Below, one piece after another: positions 9,771 through 19,572 of a stretch of DNA of 64,000 bases. Origin of the DNA: Streptomyces thinghirensis (lineage in GTDB: Bacteria > Actinomycetota > Actinomycetia > Streptomycetales > Streptomycetaceae); NCBI GenBank assembly GCA_021502835.1, contig JAKFGP010000027.1:9030-73029 (forward strand), read 5' to 3'. Both the position numbers and the translations under genes were made by a program. The first letter of the stretch is position 1, and each line of letters opens with the position of its first letter. The notes below the pieces were generated by a model. The model worked only from the letters and a program-made list of their open reading frames with translations. It did no database searches and had not been told where the DNA came from.

Positions 9771-10664
9771 TCACTTACGGACCGTAGTCCTGCTGGTCGG
9801 ACGCTGTTCGTCGGCCGCTCCGCCCGCACCGACCAGGCCCGTGCGCACACTGTCGAGCCGGTCCCCGAAGCGCCGCATCTCGCGCTGTCCGACGGTGCCG
9901 ATGACGGCCGGCAGGTAGCCGCGCACCCCTGCATGCCGCGCAGCCACCACTGCCCGTAGACGTGGGCCGAGCGGCGCTCGATGCCCTCCACGAGCCGGTC
10001 GACCGCCGGGCCCAGCGGATAGGTCTTGTTCGACGGCCAGGGCAGCCGCTGGCGCAGTTCGCGCATGACGTCGTCCTGGTCCGCGCCGCGCACCATGCCG
10101 GTGTCGGTCCACGACAGATAGCCGACGCCGACCTTCACGCCCCGGTGCCCGACCTCGCCGCGCAGACAGTGCGCGTACGCCTCGACACCGGACTTGGAGG
10201 CGCAGTAGGCGCTCATCATCGGCGCTGGGGGTGATGGCGGCGAGGGACGCGATCTGGAGCAGGTAGCCACGGCTCTCCAGCAGCGCCGGCAGGAAGGCTC
10301 GCGCCGTGACCGCCGAGCCGATCAGGTTGACCTCGACGACCCGCCGCCAGGGACTCCGGGTCGGAGTCGACGAAGGGGCCCGCCGGTGGCGACGCCCGCG
10401 TTGGCGACGACGATGTCGATCCTGCCGAACCGTTCCTGGACCTCGCCCGCGACCCGGGCCATCGCCTCGTGGTCGGTGACGTCGGCGTGCCAGTGCTCGC
10501 TCTCAGCTGTGCAGCCGGGCCGAGACCTGCTTCGAGCTCGTCCGGCTCCCAGACCGACCAGGGCCACCTTCACCCCGCGCGCGGACGGCTTGCGGGCCAG
10601 CAGCTCCCCCGCCCCGCGCGGCTCCGGACGACGGCGACCCGCCTTCCGGGCTCACCCTGCTCAT
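9771..10664 (-). CDS. SDR-family oxidoreductase
   Basis: NAD(P)-dependent short-chain dehydrogenase/reductase, last gene of a three-gene operon. The start ATG at 10664 overlaps the hydrolase stop (ATGA). The N-terminal part (MSRVSPEG, then RGVKVALVGL) carries the nucleotide-binding fold. DADVTDHEAM-like text (HADVTDHEAMARVAGEVQER) and RIDIVVANAGVATGG give the Asp and NAG motifs. The catalytic pair is MMSAYCASKSGVEAYAHCL (YxxxK). The C-terminal tail (GTVGQREMRRFGDRLDSVR) is typical of SDRs paired with monooxygenases. There are about four frame breaks. It probably acts on alcohols or ketones handled by the same pathway. Confidence 0.88.
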
Positions 10665-11606
10665 GCGCTCTCCTCGGCGTATACGGCACGCTCACTGCGT
10701 GCGGTGGGTATGTGGGTGGCGGCGAGGGCGCGTATCTTCCGGTGACCAGCTCCGGTGCCTCCACCGGCGTCGGTGGCCGAGCCCCGGAAGCTCCGTCAGG
10801 CCCACGCAGTGGAGCAGCGCGGCGGCCAGTGAGCGGGCGTGCACGGGCGGGGGTCAGCCGGTCGGCCGTGCCGACGACCACCTCCACCGGCATCGTCAAC
10901 TCCCGCACCCCGTGGTCGAGGTCGAGCAGGTCCAGCACCTCCGACCAGGCGTGCCGTACCTTGCGCGGACAGGCGTGCACATGTGCGGGCACGGGCGTCG
11001 ACCATGTGCGGGGCCGAACCGGGGCCCATCGTCCCGTACTTGAGGATCCTGCGCGCGAGGGCGTGACCGGCCCCAGCGGCGCCCGGGAGCCGAGGATCCG
11101 CCGGGTCAGCCAGGTGCGCACCCGGCCTCCCGAGCGGCACCACGGTCGAGGAGGCCACCAGCCGCGAACTGCCCGTGCTGGCATTGCAGGACGGCCGCCG
11201 CGTGCGCGCGCACCGCCGGCCGGAGCCGCGGCCGCCATCACCGTCATCCCGCCCATGGAGTGCCCGGCGATCACGGCCTGTTCGCCCGGTGCGAGCGTGG
11301 CCGTGAGGACGGCTTCCGAGGTCGTCGGCGAGGGCCTCGGTGCCGCACGCCGGGTTCGCCGGACTGCGGCCGTGGCCGCGCTGGTCGTACACGACGACCC
11401 GGTGGTCGGCGGCCAGCGCACGGACCTGCGCCGCCCAGAAGGCGGTCGAGCAGGCCCACCCGTGCGCGAGGACGACCGCGGAGGCGTCCTCGGGGCCGTG
11501 CACCTCGACGTGTATCCGGGCGCCGTCGGCGGCGGTGACGGTCAGCTCGCGGGCGGGGGCGGGCGGCGCGTACGGCCCGGCGGCGACGGTGCAGCAGGCG
11601 GCTCAC
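10661..11606 (-). CDS. Alpha/beta hydrolase
   Basis: Esterase-like alpha/beta hydrolase between a Baeyer-Villiger-type monooxygenase and an SDR. The start GTG at 11606 overlaps the monooxygenase stop (GTGA). Frames combine to give HVEVHGPEDASAVVLAHGW (oxyanion HGW), VVVYDQRGHGRSP, and AVIAGHSMGGMTVM with the nucleophile Ser in GHSMGG. Further on is MPVEVVVGTADRLTPA, with the likely acid Asp. The C-terminus reads HIPTARSERAVYAEESA and stops on the SDR start. Several frame breaks are present. Hydrolysing the lactone or ester made by the monooxygenase is the obvious inferred role. Confidence 0.87.
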
Positions 11607-13198
11607 GCGCCCACCTCCGCGGTCGCGTCCGCGCCGGGGGCCGCCTCGGCGTCCGCGGCCTGCGCTGCGTCCGCGGCCGCGCTCGGTGCCGCCTCGGCGA
11701 CGGCCGGGCGCAGCACCTCGTACTCCGCGAGGTCCACGCGCCGCGTCGCGCGCCGGAACTCGGCGGTCGTGCCGAGCCAGACGGTGGGTGTTGCGAGCCG
11801 CTCGCGTCCAGGTACCAGCTGGTGCAGCCGCCGGTGTTCCACACCGTGCGCTTCATGCGCTCCTGCACCCGGTGGTTCCAGTTCCGCACGGCGGCGGGCC
11901 GGGCGTCGAGGGCCACCGGCCGCCGAGCACGTTGATCTGCCGCAGGTAGTCGGCCATGTAGTTCAACTGCGACTCGATCATCAGGATCATCGACGAGTTC
12001 CCGAGGCTGGTGTTGGGCCCGATGACCGTCATGAAGTTGGGAAGCCGGCCGCCGAGGCACCGCGCAACGCCTCCATGCCGCCCCCCTTCCAGGTCTCGGC
12101 GAGGGTTCGCCCGTCCGCGCCCACGACGCGCTCGGCGATGGGCATGTCGGTGACGTGGAAACCGGTGCCGAAGATGATCGCGTCCGCCTCGGCCTCGGTG
12201 CCGTCGGCGGCGACGGGGGTCGAGCCGCGCACCTCGCTCAGCCCGCCGGCGACGACGTCCACGTTCGGCTTGGCGAGCGCCGGATAGTACGTACTCGACA
12301 GCAGGATCCGCTTGCAGCCGATGCGGTAATCGGGGGAGTGGTTGGCGCGCAGGGCCGGGTCCTTGATGGCGGCGCCCATGTTGCGCTTGGCGATCTGCTC
12401 GACGAAGCCCAGCTCGTTCGGGTGCTTGGTGAAGGCCTGCACCTGGAGTTCCCCGGATGCCCCACAGCAGCCGCTGGCGCGCGGCTTGGGTGGTGACGGG
12501 CAGCGCCCGGTGCAGGGCGCGCTCGGCGCCGCCGATCGGCCGGTCCATTCGGGGCATCACCCAGGCCGGGGGTGCGCTGGAAGAGGGTGAGGCGGCCGGC
12601 CTTCGGCTGGATGGACGGCACGATCTGGATCGCGGACGCGCCGGTGCCGATCATGGCGACCCGCTTGCCGGTGAGGTCGTAGTCGTGGTCCCAGCGGGCC
12701 GGGTGGAAGACCTTGCCGGGGGAGGAAGTCAAGACCCGGGATGTCCGGCACCTTGGGGTCCGGACAGCGGCCCGGTCGCGGACACGACGACATCGGCGGT
12801 GAGACTCCCGCTCACGGTCTCGATCTCCCACCGCAGTTGCTCTCGCGGTCCCACGCCATCCGCTTCACCTCCGAGTCGAAGCGGAGGTGGGGGCTGCAGC
12901 CCGAAGGTGTCGGTCACCGTGCTTCCCGGTAGGCGCGGATGTGCTCCTGCCCGGAGAGGGTGCGCGGCCACTCGGGGTTGGGCGCGAAGGAGAAGGAGTA
13001 CGGGTGGGACGGACGTCACAGGCGCACCCGGGGCGGCTGTTGTCCCGCCATGTGCCGCCGACGCTCGAGGGCCCGCTCCAGCACCACGAAGTCCGTGATC
13101 CCCTCGCGCCGCAGCCCGCACGGCGGCTTTAGCCGCGCCGGCCGGACCCGATCACCGCCACCCGCACGTGTTCTTGAACCTGCTCGTTGCTCGGCCAT
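11603..13198 (-). CDS. Flavin-containing / Baeyer-Villiger-type monooxygenase
   Basis: FAD- and NADPH-dependent monooxygenase, first gene of the operon. The start ATG at 13198 (MAEQ) leads into a broken FAD-binding motif, then LRREGITDFVVLERA. Later segments are LRWEIETVSGSLTADVVVSATGPLS, KVFHPARWDHDYDLTGKRV, and the NADPH site MIGTGASAIQIVPSIQPKAG. Next come LTLFQRTP, FGTGFHVTDMP, NFMTVIGPNTSLGNSS and NTGGCTSWYLDASG, all typical of this family. The C-terminus is an unusual Ala-rich tail (AAADAAQAADAEAAPGADA). Six or more frame breaks occur. About 530 residues is the usual length. Confidence 0.9.
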
Positions 13199-13231
13199 CC
13201 GAAGCCTCCACGCGTCACCCTGGAGAACTCT

Positions 13232-13247
13232 GCCAGTGAACACTGGC
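13232..13247. promoter_or_regulatory. Palindromic operator between monooxygenase operon and MerR
   Basis: GCCAGTG-AA-CACTGGC is a perfect 7-bp inverted repeat with a 2-base spacer, in the 136-bp gap between divergent genes. A MerR protein normally binds a palindrome placed between the -35 and -10 of its target promoter. I cannot fix those boxes, so the assignment to MerR rests on position. Confidence 0.6.
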
Positions 13248-13334
13248 GCAATGAGAGGATAGAGCAGCACCGTACTGATGGGTAGGGGTTGGAGCGGAGA
13301 AGGGATTACCTGGTCCGCGACTTAAGGTCGGGGC

Positions 13335-13998
13335 GTGACCGAGAAGCGCGAATACCGCATGGCGGAACTGGCCCGGCTGGCCGGCATCACGGTGCGCACC
13401 CTGCGCTTCTACCGCGAACGCAAACTGATCCCCCCGCCCCGCCGCGAGGGCCGCATCGCCTGGTACGACGACCACCACCTGGCCCGCCTGCGCACCATCG
13501 CGGCCCTCCTGGAGCGCGGCCACACCCTGAACGGCATCGCGGAACTCGCCGACGCCTTCGACCACGGCCGCGACGTCGGCGACCTCCTCGGCCTCGGTGA
13601 ACCCACCGAGGAGACCCCGGTCCGCCTCACCCCCGAGGAACTCGCCGCCCGCTTCGAGGGGGAAGTCACCCTGGAGAACCTCGCCGCCGCGATGGACCTC
13701 GGCTACCTCGGCACCGACGGCGACGAACTCGTGTCCACATCAGCCACCGCCTGCTGGAGGTCTCCTCCGCCCTGGTCCGCGAGGGCATCCCCCTGGGCGA
13801 AGTCCTCCGGGCCGGCGCCGAGTCCCGCGAACACGCCGACGCCCTGGCCGACCTCTTCGCCAACCTGATACTGCGCCACGCCCCCGAGGAGGAACTCCAC
13901 CGCCTGCGCCCCTCGCCCGCAGCGTCATCGAGGCGGAACTCTCCCTGGCGCTGGACCGGCGGATACGGAAGCAGGGCAGAGAAGGCGGAGAGGACTGA
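13335..13998 (+). CDS. MerR-family regulator
   Basis: Transcription factor divergent from the monooxygenase operon and probably its activator. The start GTG at 13335 gives MTEKREYRMAELARLAGITV, a winged helix-turn-helix with RTLRFYRERKLIPPPRREGR, then YDDHHLARLRTIAALLERGH. The dimerisation helix and an effector half follow (EELAARFEGEVTLENLAAAM; LLEVSSALVREGIPLGEVL). It ends ALDRRIRKQGREGGED. Two frame breaks lie near 13735 and 13910. There are no metal-binding Cys residues in the expected positions, so a small organic effector is more likely than a metal. Confidence 0.9.
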
Positions 13999-14005
13999 CG
14001 GGGGT

Positions 14006-14809
14006 CTAGCGGTCGTAGACGACCGTCACCGGCGCGTGGTCGGACCAGCGCTCGGCGTGCGTGGCGGCCCGCTCGACGTGACCCTTGACCGCCTTCGCGG
14101 CCAGCCCCGGGGTGGCGACGTGGTAGTCGATGCGCCATCCGGAATCGTGGTCGAAGGCCCGCCCTCGGTAGGGACCACCACGAGTACGGCCCCTCGACAT
14201 CCGGGTGCAGGGCGCGTACGACGTCGACGTAGCCGCCCCTCCGCCGGATCCAGGACGCGTCCCAGCCACTCGCGCTCCTCCGGCAGGGAAAGCCGGAGTT
14301 CTTCTTGTTGGCGCGCCAGTTCTTGAGGTCGGCCTCGCGGTGGGCGATGTTCCAGTCGCCGCAGACGACGACCTCGCGGCCGTCGGCGGCGGCGCGTTCG
14401 CGCAGTTCCTTGAGGTAGGCGAGGAACTCGCCCATGAAGCGGACCTTCTCGTCCTGGCGCTCGGTGCCGACCTCGCCGGGGGGAGGGTAGGAGGCGACCG
14501 TCACACCGGGCAGGTCGGCCCTCGACGTACCGGCCGCCGGCGTCGAACTCCGTCGAGCCGAAACCGACCTGGACTCGGTCGGGCTCGCGGCGGGTGTAGA
14601 GGGAGACGCCGGCGCGGCCCCTTGGCGGCGGCGGGGGCGTGCGTGACGCCAGCCGTCGGGGGTGCGGACGTGTTCGGGCAGCTGCTGGGGCTCGGCCCGT
14701 ACCTCCTGGAGGCACAGCACGTCGGCGGAGGTGTCGGCGAGCCACCCACGAAGCTCTTCTTCGCGGCGGCGCGCGAACCGTTCACGTTTACGGAGGTCAC
14801 GGTGAGCAC
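14006..14809 (-). CDS. Exodeoxyribonuclease III family
   Basis: Metal-dependent DNA repair nuclease of the exonuclease III/AP endonuclease family. The start GTG at 14809 gives VLTVTSVNVNGLRAA-type text. Active-site motifs are visible across frames: VLCLQEVRAEPQQLPEHV (Glu), VVVCGDWNIAHREADLKNW (Asp/Asn), RAFDHDSGWRIDYHVATPGL and RWSDHAPVTVVYDR at the C-terminus (catalytic Asp-His). About 267 residues is standard. At least four frame breaks occur. It runs toward the MerR gene, with 7 bp between stops. Confidence 0.9.
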
Positions 14810-14877
14810 CAGGGCACGATACCGGCACACTGGACGATGTCCCGCTCCGGATAGCGCATCCATATACGGTAGGTAGC

Positions 14878-15337
14878 ATGAACATACGCCGGGTCCCCTT
14901 CGACCACCCCGACGCCGTGAAGCTCAACGACGAGGTACAGGCCGAGTACGACGTCCGCTACGGCGACGGCGGCGACGCCACGCACCTGGACCCGTCGGAC
15001 TTCGCGCCGCCGAACGGCCTGTACCTGGTCGCGTACGACGAGAACGACGTCCCGGTCGCTCCCCGGTGGCTGGCGCAGCCAGGAGACCAACGACGAGGGC
15101 TACCGCGACGGGGACGCCGAGCTGAAGCGGATGTTCGTGATCGAGCAGGTGCGCGGGCGCGGGCTGGCCCGCCGCATCCTGGCCGCCCTGGAGGAGGACG
15201 CCCGTGCGGCGGGCCGGACCCGCATGGTGCTGGAGACCGGCACCAAGCAGCCGGAGGCGGTGGCCCTGTACACGTCCAGCGGCTACGAGCCCTGCAGGAA
15301 GTTCGGCTTCTACCGCTTCCACGAGGAGAGCCTCTAG
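14878..15337 (+). CDS. GNAT-family N-acetyltransferase
   Basis: Acetyl-CoA-dependent acetyltransferase, substrate unknown. Start ATG 14878: MNIRRVPFDHPDAVKLNDEV, then LYLVAYDENDVPVA. After a frame break near 15063 it continues GDAELKRMFVIEQVRGRGLA (the acetyl-CoA-binding RxxGxA loop), RRILAALEEDARAAGRTRMV, and ends SGYEPCRKFGFYRFHEESL. About 153 residues is normal. It is divergent from the exonuclease III gene, 68 bp away. Confidence 0.88.
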
Positions 15338-15385
15338 CTACGCGAAGGCTCTGCAGGTCCCATAGCGCCGGACCATCAGCCCTCG

Positions 15386-17128
15386 TCAGGCCGTGTCGGC
15401 TGCATTGCGGCGGCGTGAGACGGCGAAGAGTACGCCGCCCGCGGCGGGGCCAGCACCGCGCCGGCCGAGGGCGAGCAGTGCCGTGGAGCCGGTGGAGGCC
15501 AGCAGGCCGTCCTGGCCGCCCTGCGGCGACTGGCCGCCGGTCGTGCCTCGGTGGAGCCGGTGCCGCCCGTGCCGGTGCCGCCGGTGGCGCCCCCGGTGGA
15601 GGCGGAGCCGCCGGTCGTGCCGGTGCCGCCCGTGGTCTCCGAGCCGCCGGTGGTGCGGAACCGCCCGTGGAGCCGCCGTCGGTGCCGCCCGTGGTGCCAC
15701 CGGTGTCGCCCGGCGTCTCCTCGTCGCCGGTGCCGTTGAGCACGATCCAACCGGTGTCGTTGGACGGGTCGCCCTCCCACGGGTTGTCCCACTCGGGAAG
15801 GGCGATCTTGCCCTTGGCGCCCTCGACGACCTTGTCGATGCGGAGCCGGAAGGGAAGGTGCGCCGGTCGTCCTCGAGGAACGGGGTGTCGGCGAAGCAGA
15901 GGTACTCGGACTTGGTCTCGTCGTTCATGGGACGGCAGGGGCTGTCCACGACGCTGGCGCCCTCGGGGATCCGCACGCTGAAGCCCAGCGGCTCACCGCC
16001 CGAGCGCAGTGCCCCGATCCAGGCGGGTCCGTGGTTGCTCAGGCCGATGTCGACCGTGACGGTCTCGCCCTGCTCGCCGTCGACGCGCACCGGTGAGGTC
16101 GAGGTCGTAGCTGTTCTGCGTGGGCAGGTCGATCTCGGCGTACTTCGTGTAGTCGCCGTTCTGGCCGCCCTTGACCGGCTTCAGGGTGAGCGTCTGCCGG
16201 ACCCTGCCGGTAGTCGGCGCCCGACCGCAGCGCGTCGGCCTCCTCGGCGCCGACCGCGTCGAAGCCGTAGTGGAAGATGTCGCCGAGCGCGAAGTCGCGG
16301 TCTTCACCCGGACCGGCTCGCTCAGTTCGTAGGCGGTGCCGAGCCGGGAACTCGCCCTCGAAGGTGCACAGGGCGACCTTCTGATAGCGGATCAGGTCGT
16401 TCTTGTTCTCCTCCGCGTACGAGCAGTTGTCGTACCGGAGTCGGGGAAGGACAGGCCGCGCGTGCCGCCGAAGCGCAGGACCACGCCGTCGGCCGCCATG
16501 CTGCCGACGTTGCGGAAGCCGAGCGGGGCGCTGTAGGTGTCGCCGGCCTCGAAGTCCTCGGGTTCGGCCGGGAGCTTCTTCTTCAGCAGCTCGGGCCCGC
16601 CGACCAGCACGTCGACGGTGTGCTCGTTGAACTCCAGGCCCTCGCCGGCGCCCGTCACCCGTATCTTGCCGAAGTCTCCGGCCTCGGCGGTGTCCTTGAG
16701 GTCGAGGCGGATGTTCCAGCTCGGGTTGTAGGAGTCGCCGGGGTACAGGCTGCTCGTGTCGCAGACGGCGGTCAGTCCGTCCACGTCGCACGACTGCGGC
16801 AGGTCGACCTCGGCGAAGCCCGCGAGGCGCGGTGGCGTCGATGGTGACGCTGTAGCCGTTGTTCGGGACCGGCTCCGGGTCCGTGCCGCTGTCCGGGTCG
16901 TACTCCCCCGGCCCGGTGATGCCCAGCCGGATCTGCGGCTCCCCCGGCTCGCCCTCGGCCCCCGTCCAGCGCCAGGTCCACCTTGTCCGGACCGGTGATG
17001 GTGACGAGGGCACGGCGCCTGGCCGCCGTCCGCCTGTGCGACTCCGGCCAGCCCAGCGTGGCGAGTCCCGCGACGGTCCACTTGGGCCACTGCCGCGCGA
17101 GTCCACGGCGCGCAGGGCTACGTCTCAT
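15386..17128 (-). CDS. LAxTG-anchored cell-surface protein (sortase substrate)
   Basis: Secreted wall-anchored protein, exact role unknown. The start ATG at 17128 gives MRRSPARRGLARQWPKWTVA with a signal peptide continuing into AGLATLGLAGVAQA. The extracellular part has repeated beta-sandwich-like text (RLGITGPGEYDPDSGTDPEP; VLVGGPELLKKKLPAEPEDF; GFRNVGSMAADGVVLRF). A long Gly/Thr-rich spacer (GGTGTTGGSASTGGATGG and similar) precedes LASTGSTALLALG, a second hydrophobic helix, and a basic tail RRRNAADTA. LASTG fits the LAxTG motif of class E sortases used in Streptomyces. Five or more frame breaks occur, and about 580 residues are reconstructed. Confidence 0.82.
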
Positions 17129-17288
17129 GCTTCTCTTCCGTTCCCCAGACGACAGGACGGCGCCACTGCGGTGACGCCGCGCACGAGGTGACCGCTGGTA
17201 ACGGTGAAGGTTGCACAATGCCCGGTCACGGATTTATCTCGGCCCTACGTGCCTACCGGTGCGCCGCCTGCAGGCGCGCCTCGGAAAC

Positions 17289-17333
17289 GACGAAGGTCCC
17301 GCCCGATCGTGATGATCGGACGGGACCTTCGTC
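17289..17333 (-). terminator. Strong terminator downstream of the tRNA
   Basis: A 20-bp stem with a single internal mismatch: GACGAAGGTCCCG...CCGATC pairs with GATCGG...CGGGACCTTCGTC around a 5-base loop. It lies 9 bp past the 3' end of the tRNA on the reverse strand. Confidence 0.85.
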
Positions 17334-17341
17334 AATGTGCG

Positions 17342-17415
17342 TGGACCTGTGGGGATTTGAACCCCAGACCCCCTCGATGCAGACCAGGGTGCGCTGCCAG
17401 ACTGCGCCACAGGCC
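17342..17415 (-). tRNA. tRNA, probably tRNA-Ala (anticodon uncertain)
   Basis: The reverse strand gives a tRNA with D-arm GCGCAGTCTGGCAGCGC, T-arm TGGGG-TTCAAAT-CCCCA and 3' end CAGGTCC-A. The acceptor 5' side reads GGCCTG; inserting one A (GGACCTG) makes it pair perfectly with CAGGTCC. The anticodon arm reads CCTGG-TCTGCAT-CGAGG with one stem mismatch and C rather than U at position 33. Read at face value the anticodon is TGC (Ala). The closest form I recall is a streptomycete tRNA-Ala with a CCTCG/CGAGG stem, so one or two base errors here are likely. Isotype confidence is low; tRNA identity is good. Confidence 0.7.
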
Positions 17416-17496
17416 TCGCGACGTGTGAAGCACAGCACCCCGACCGGCCTGCTCAAAAATCGCTTACGACCGGCGAGCAGGCGGCCCGGCGGGAAG

Positions 17497-18750
17497 CTAC
17501 TCGTTGGCCGCGCGAGGCGGTCTCCGTCCTCGTACTGGTCGAAGGCGGGGTCCGGCCCCGTTCCCGGGACCGGCGGGCGGACGCGGCGCGGCGGGCGCCG
17601 CTGCGGCCGGGGTTTCCGCCCCGGTCCTCGGTGTGGGAGCGCCGGGTGCGGTCCGGCTGGGGGTCGGCCGCTGTGTCCTCCTGGTCGGCGACGGCGCTGG
17701 AGCGTGCCGAGCTCGGGCGTCCGGCGCCGCGAGGTCCACGTCGGGCGTGGCGCGGGGGCGACCGGCGCGGTGACGTAGGTGGGCAGGGGACGGGCACCGG
17801 GTCCCAGCTGTCGCCCTGCGGTCGCCGCTGCCGTTCGCGCTGCTGGTCGACCCACTCGGCGTGGTCGGTCTGCTCCACCAGCGCGCGCCGGTCGGCGGCG
17901 AGCGCCGACGGGCTGAGTCGGGCTCCTCCTCGGGTCAGTCGTCCGGCTCCTCGGCGTCGGGGTCGCCGACGGGGCCGGCGGGGTCGGCGGGCATGCGCCG
18001 GCGCGGGCGGCAGTCGCCGTCGCGCAGCCGCTGCGCGTCGACCTCTGCCTGGCGGCGGTCCATGTGGAAGCCGAACCGGTGGCGTTCCTGCGAGCGCAGA
18101 TAGGCGATGTAGGCGCTGAGCAGCACGGCGGGCACTCCGGGTGCCCACAGGAAGGCGAGTCCGCCGACCGCAGCGACGACCGAGCCGAGGGTGAAGGCCA
18201 GGAACAGCATCACCGTCGTGCGCCGACGGCGCGCGAGGACCTTGGTACGCCGGGCGCGGGCCGGCGGCCGCCGGTGAGACGGGCGCGCGCCGGGCCTGCG
18301 GCACGCGCTTGCGCGCGCACCGCCGCACCGGGTCGGAGGAGCTGTTCGGGTCTGGGACCGTGCGGACGTCCGCCGGTCTCCTGGCGCGCCGGTTCGGGCC
18401 GGCGCGCCGTCTGAGCTGCTCCGCGGGCTGGGCGCGGGCTGCTGCCGTGCGTCGGGGCGGGGGGTGCCGGCGCGTTCTGGACACGGCAGAAGGCCCGGAC
18501 GTCCACCGAGTCGGTGGCAGCGTCCGGGGCGTCGGAGTCAGAGCTCCGCCTCGTCGGCGGAGCGCGACCGCAGGTCCTTGGCGTACCGGCGCTCCATGCC
18601 CGCCCGTCCGGACAGCAGCCGGATGGCGGTGCTGAAGCGTTCCGTCGGACGGGCCTCGTTCAGCTCGTCCTGCCTACGGAGCACATCGGCACCAAGTACG
18701 CGGCCCCAGGCCCCGACGATGACTGCGTAGATGAGGCCGCTGCTGCTCAC
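17497..18750 (-). CDS. sepX: Membrane cell-division protein SepX (GlpR-like)
   Basis: Actinobacterial membrane protein of cell division. The start ATG at 18750 gives MSSSGLIYAVIVGAW (N-terminal transmembrane helix), then LRRQDELNEARPTERFSTAI and RLLSGRAGMERRYAKDLR, a signature of this family. A second membrane pair lies at about 18100-18215: VMLFLAFTLGSVVAAVG and APGVPAVLLSAYIAYL, followed by RSQERHRFGFHMDRRQAEVD. The C-terminus is a disordered Pro/Arg-rich region. In Streptomyces this protein (SepX) works with SepF at the divisome; the corynebacterial homologue GlpR binds the gephyrin-like Glp. The glp gene is indeed nearby. Several frame breaks occur in the linker. Confidence 0.85.
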
Positions 18751-18860
18751 GCCTCACACGGTAGAGGGGTTTGCTTGAGGCCATCCGCCAGGGGAGCCGG
18801 TGTGTCGCACGATCTGGCTGATATTTCGAACTTTTTTGTGATCGATGCGATCAGCCGACT

Positions 18861-18903
18861 ACCAGGGTCGCGAAATTATCCGTTCGGACGGTCGCACCCT
18901 GGT
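18861..18903 (-). terminator. Inverted repeat upstream of sepX / downstream of GNAT
   Basis: ACCAGGGT (18861-18868) pairs with ACCCTGGT (18896-18903) over a 27-base AT-richer loop. It sits just past the GNAT stop (18921) and 110 bp before the sepX start. Two TTCGAA sites flank it (18825-18830 and 18908-18913). It may end the galU operon while sepX has its own promoter, or it may be a regulatory site. Confidence 0.45.
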
Positions 18904-18920
18904 CAATTTCGAACGTTTAT

Positions 18921-19572
18921 TCAATTACCGGTCTTCCGCGTACTCCGGTCCCGTGACCGGTGCCAGCGCCGCAGCAGCCCCCTCCGGGACCTCCTCCGCG
19001 GTGAGGCCTCGAAGGCGAGATGGGCCGGCGCCAGGCTCCGTCGATGTAGCCGGAGATATTGCCGGCCTGAGGACCCTCCTCGCGAAATCCGAGTTTCTCC
19101 ACGGCCCGGCGACTGGGCGCGTTCTCGGGGCGAATACAGATCTCATACGGTGCAGTCCGACGGTGCGGAAACAGTGGTCCACCACCATCGCCACGGCGGT
19201 CGGCATCACCCGCGGCCGGCCACCGCCTCGTCCGCAGTAGCCGACGTGCCCGAGCACATCGAGCCCCAGGTGATGCCGGCCACCGTCAACTGCCCGACCA
19301 GTCGCCCCTGGTACTCGATGACGAACGGCAGCATCCGGCCCGCGTGGGCCTCGGACCGCAGGTGCCGCACCATCTGGCGTGTAGGTGGGCCGGTGCGTGA
19401 GCGGACCGCCGGGCGTCGGCGGCGGAATCGTCGCCTCCCACGGTCGCAGCCAGTCGCGGTTGCGCCGGTTGACCTCCCGCCAGGCCTGGCTGGTCGCGCA
19501 GCCTGCATCGGCCTGATGACGATGTCGCCGTCCACCAGCTCCGCGGGCCAGGATGGGCTGTTCAGCTCGCAC
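18921..19572 (-). CDS. RimJ/RimL-like GNAT acetyltransferase
   Basis: N-acetyltransferase embedded in the galU-glp-moaC-mog-sepX locus. Frames join into SPSWPAELVDGDIVIRPM, AWREVNRRNRDWLRPWEATI, HLRSEAHAGRMLPFVIEYQG, RLVGQLTVAGITWGSMCSGH, VMPTAVAMVVDHCFRTVGLH and VEKLGFREEGPQAG, all typical of the RimJ/RimL type acting on protein N-termini. Its end is close to 18921 (a frame break near 18980 leaves alternatives at 18917 and 18925). The start is uncertain: a GTG at 19572 overlaps the mog stop but is one base out of frame with the conserved text. Confidence 0.82.
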
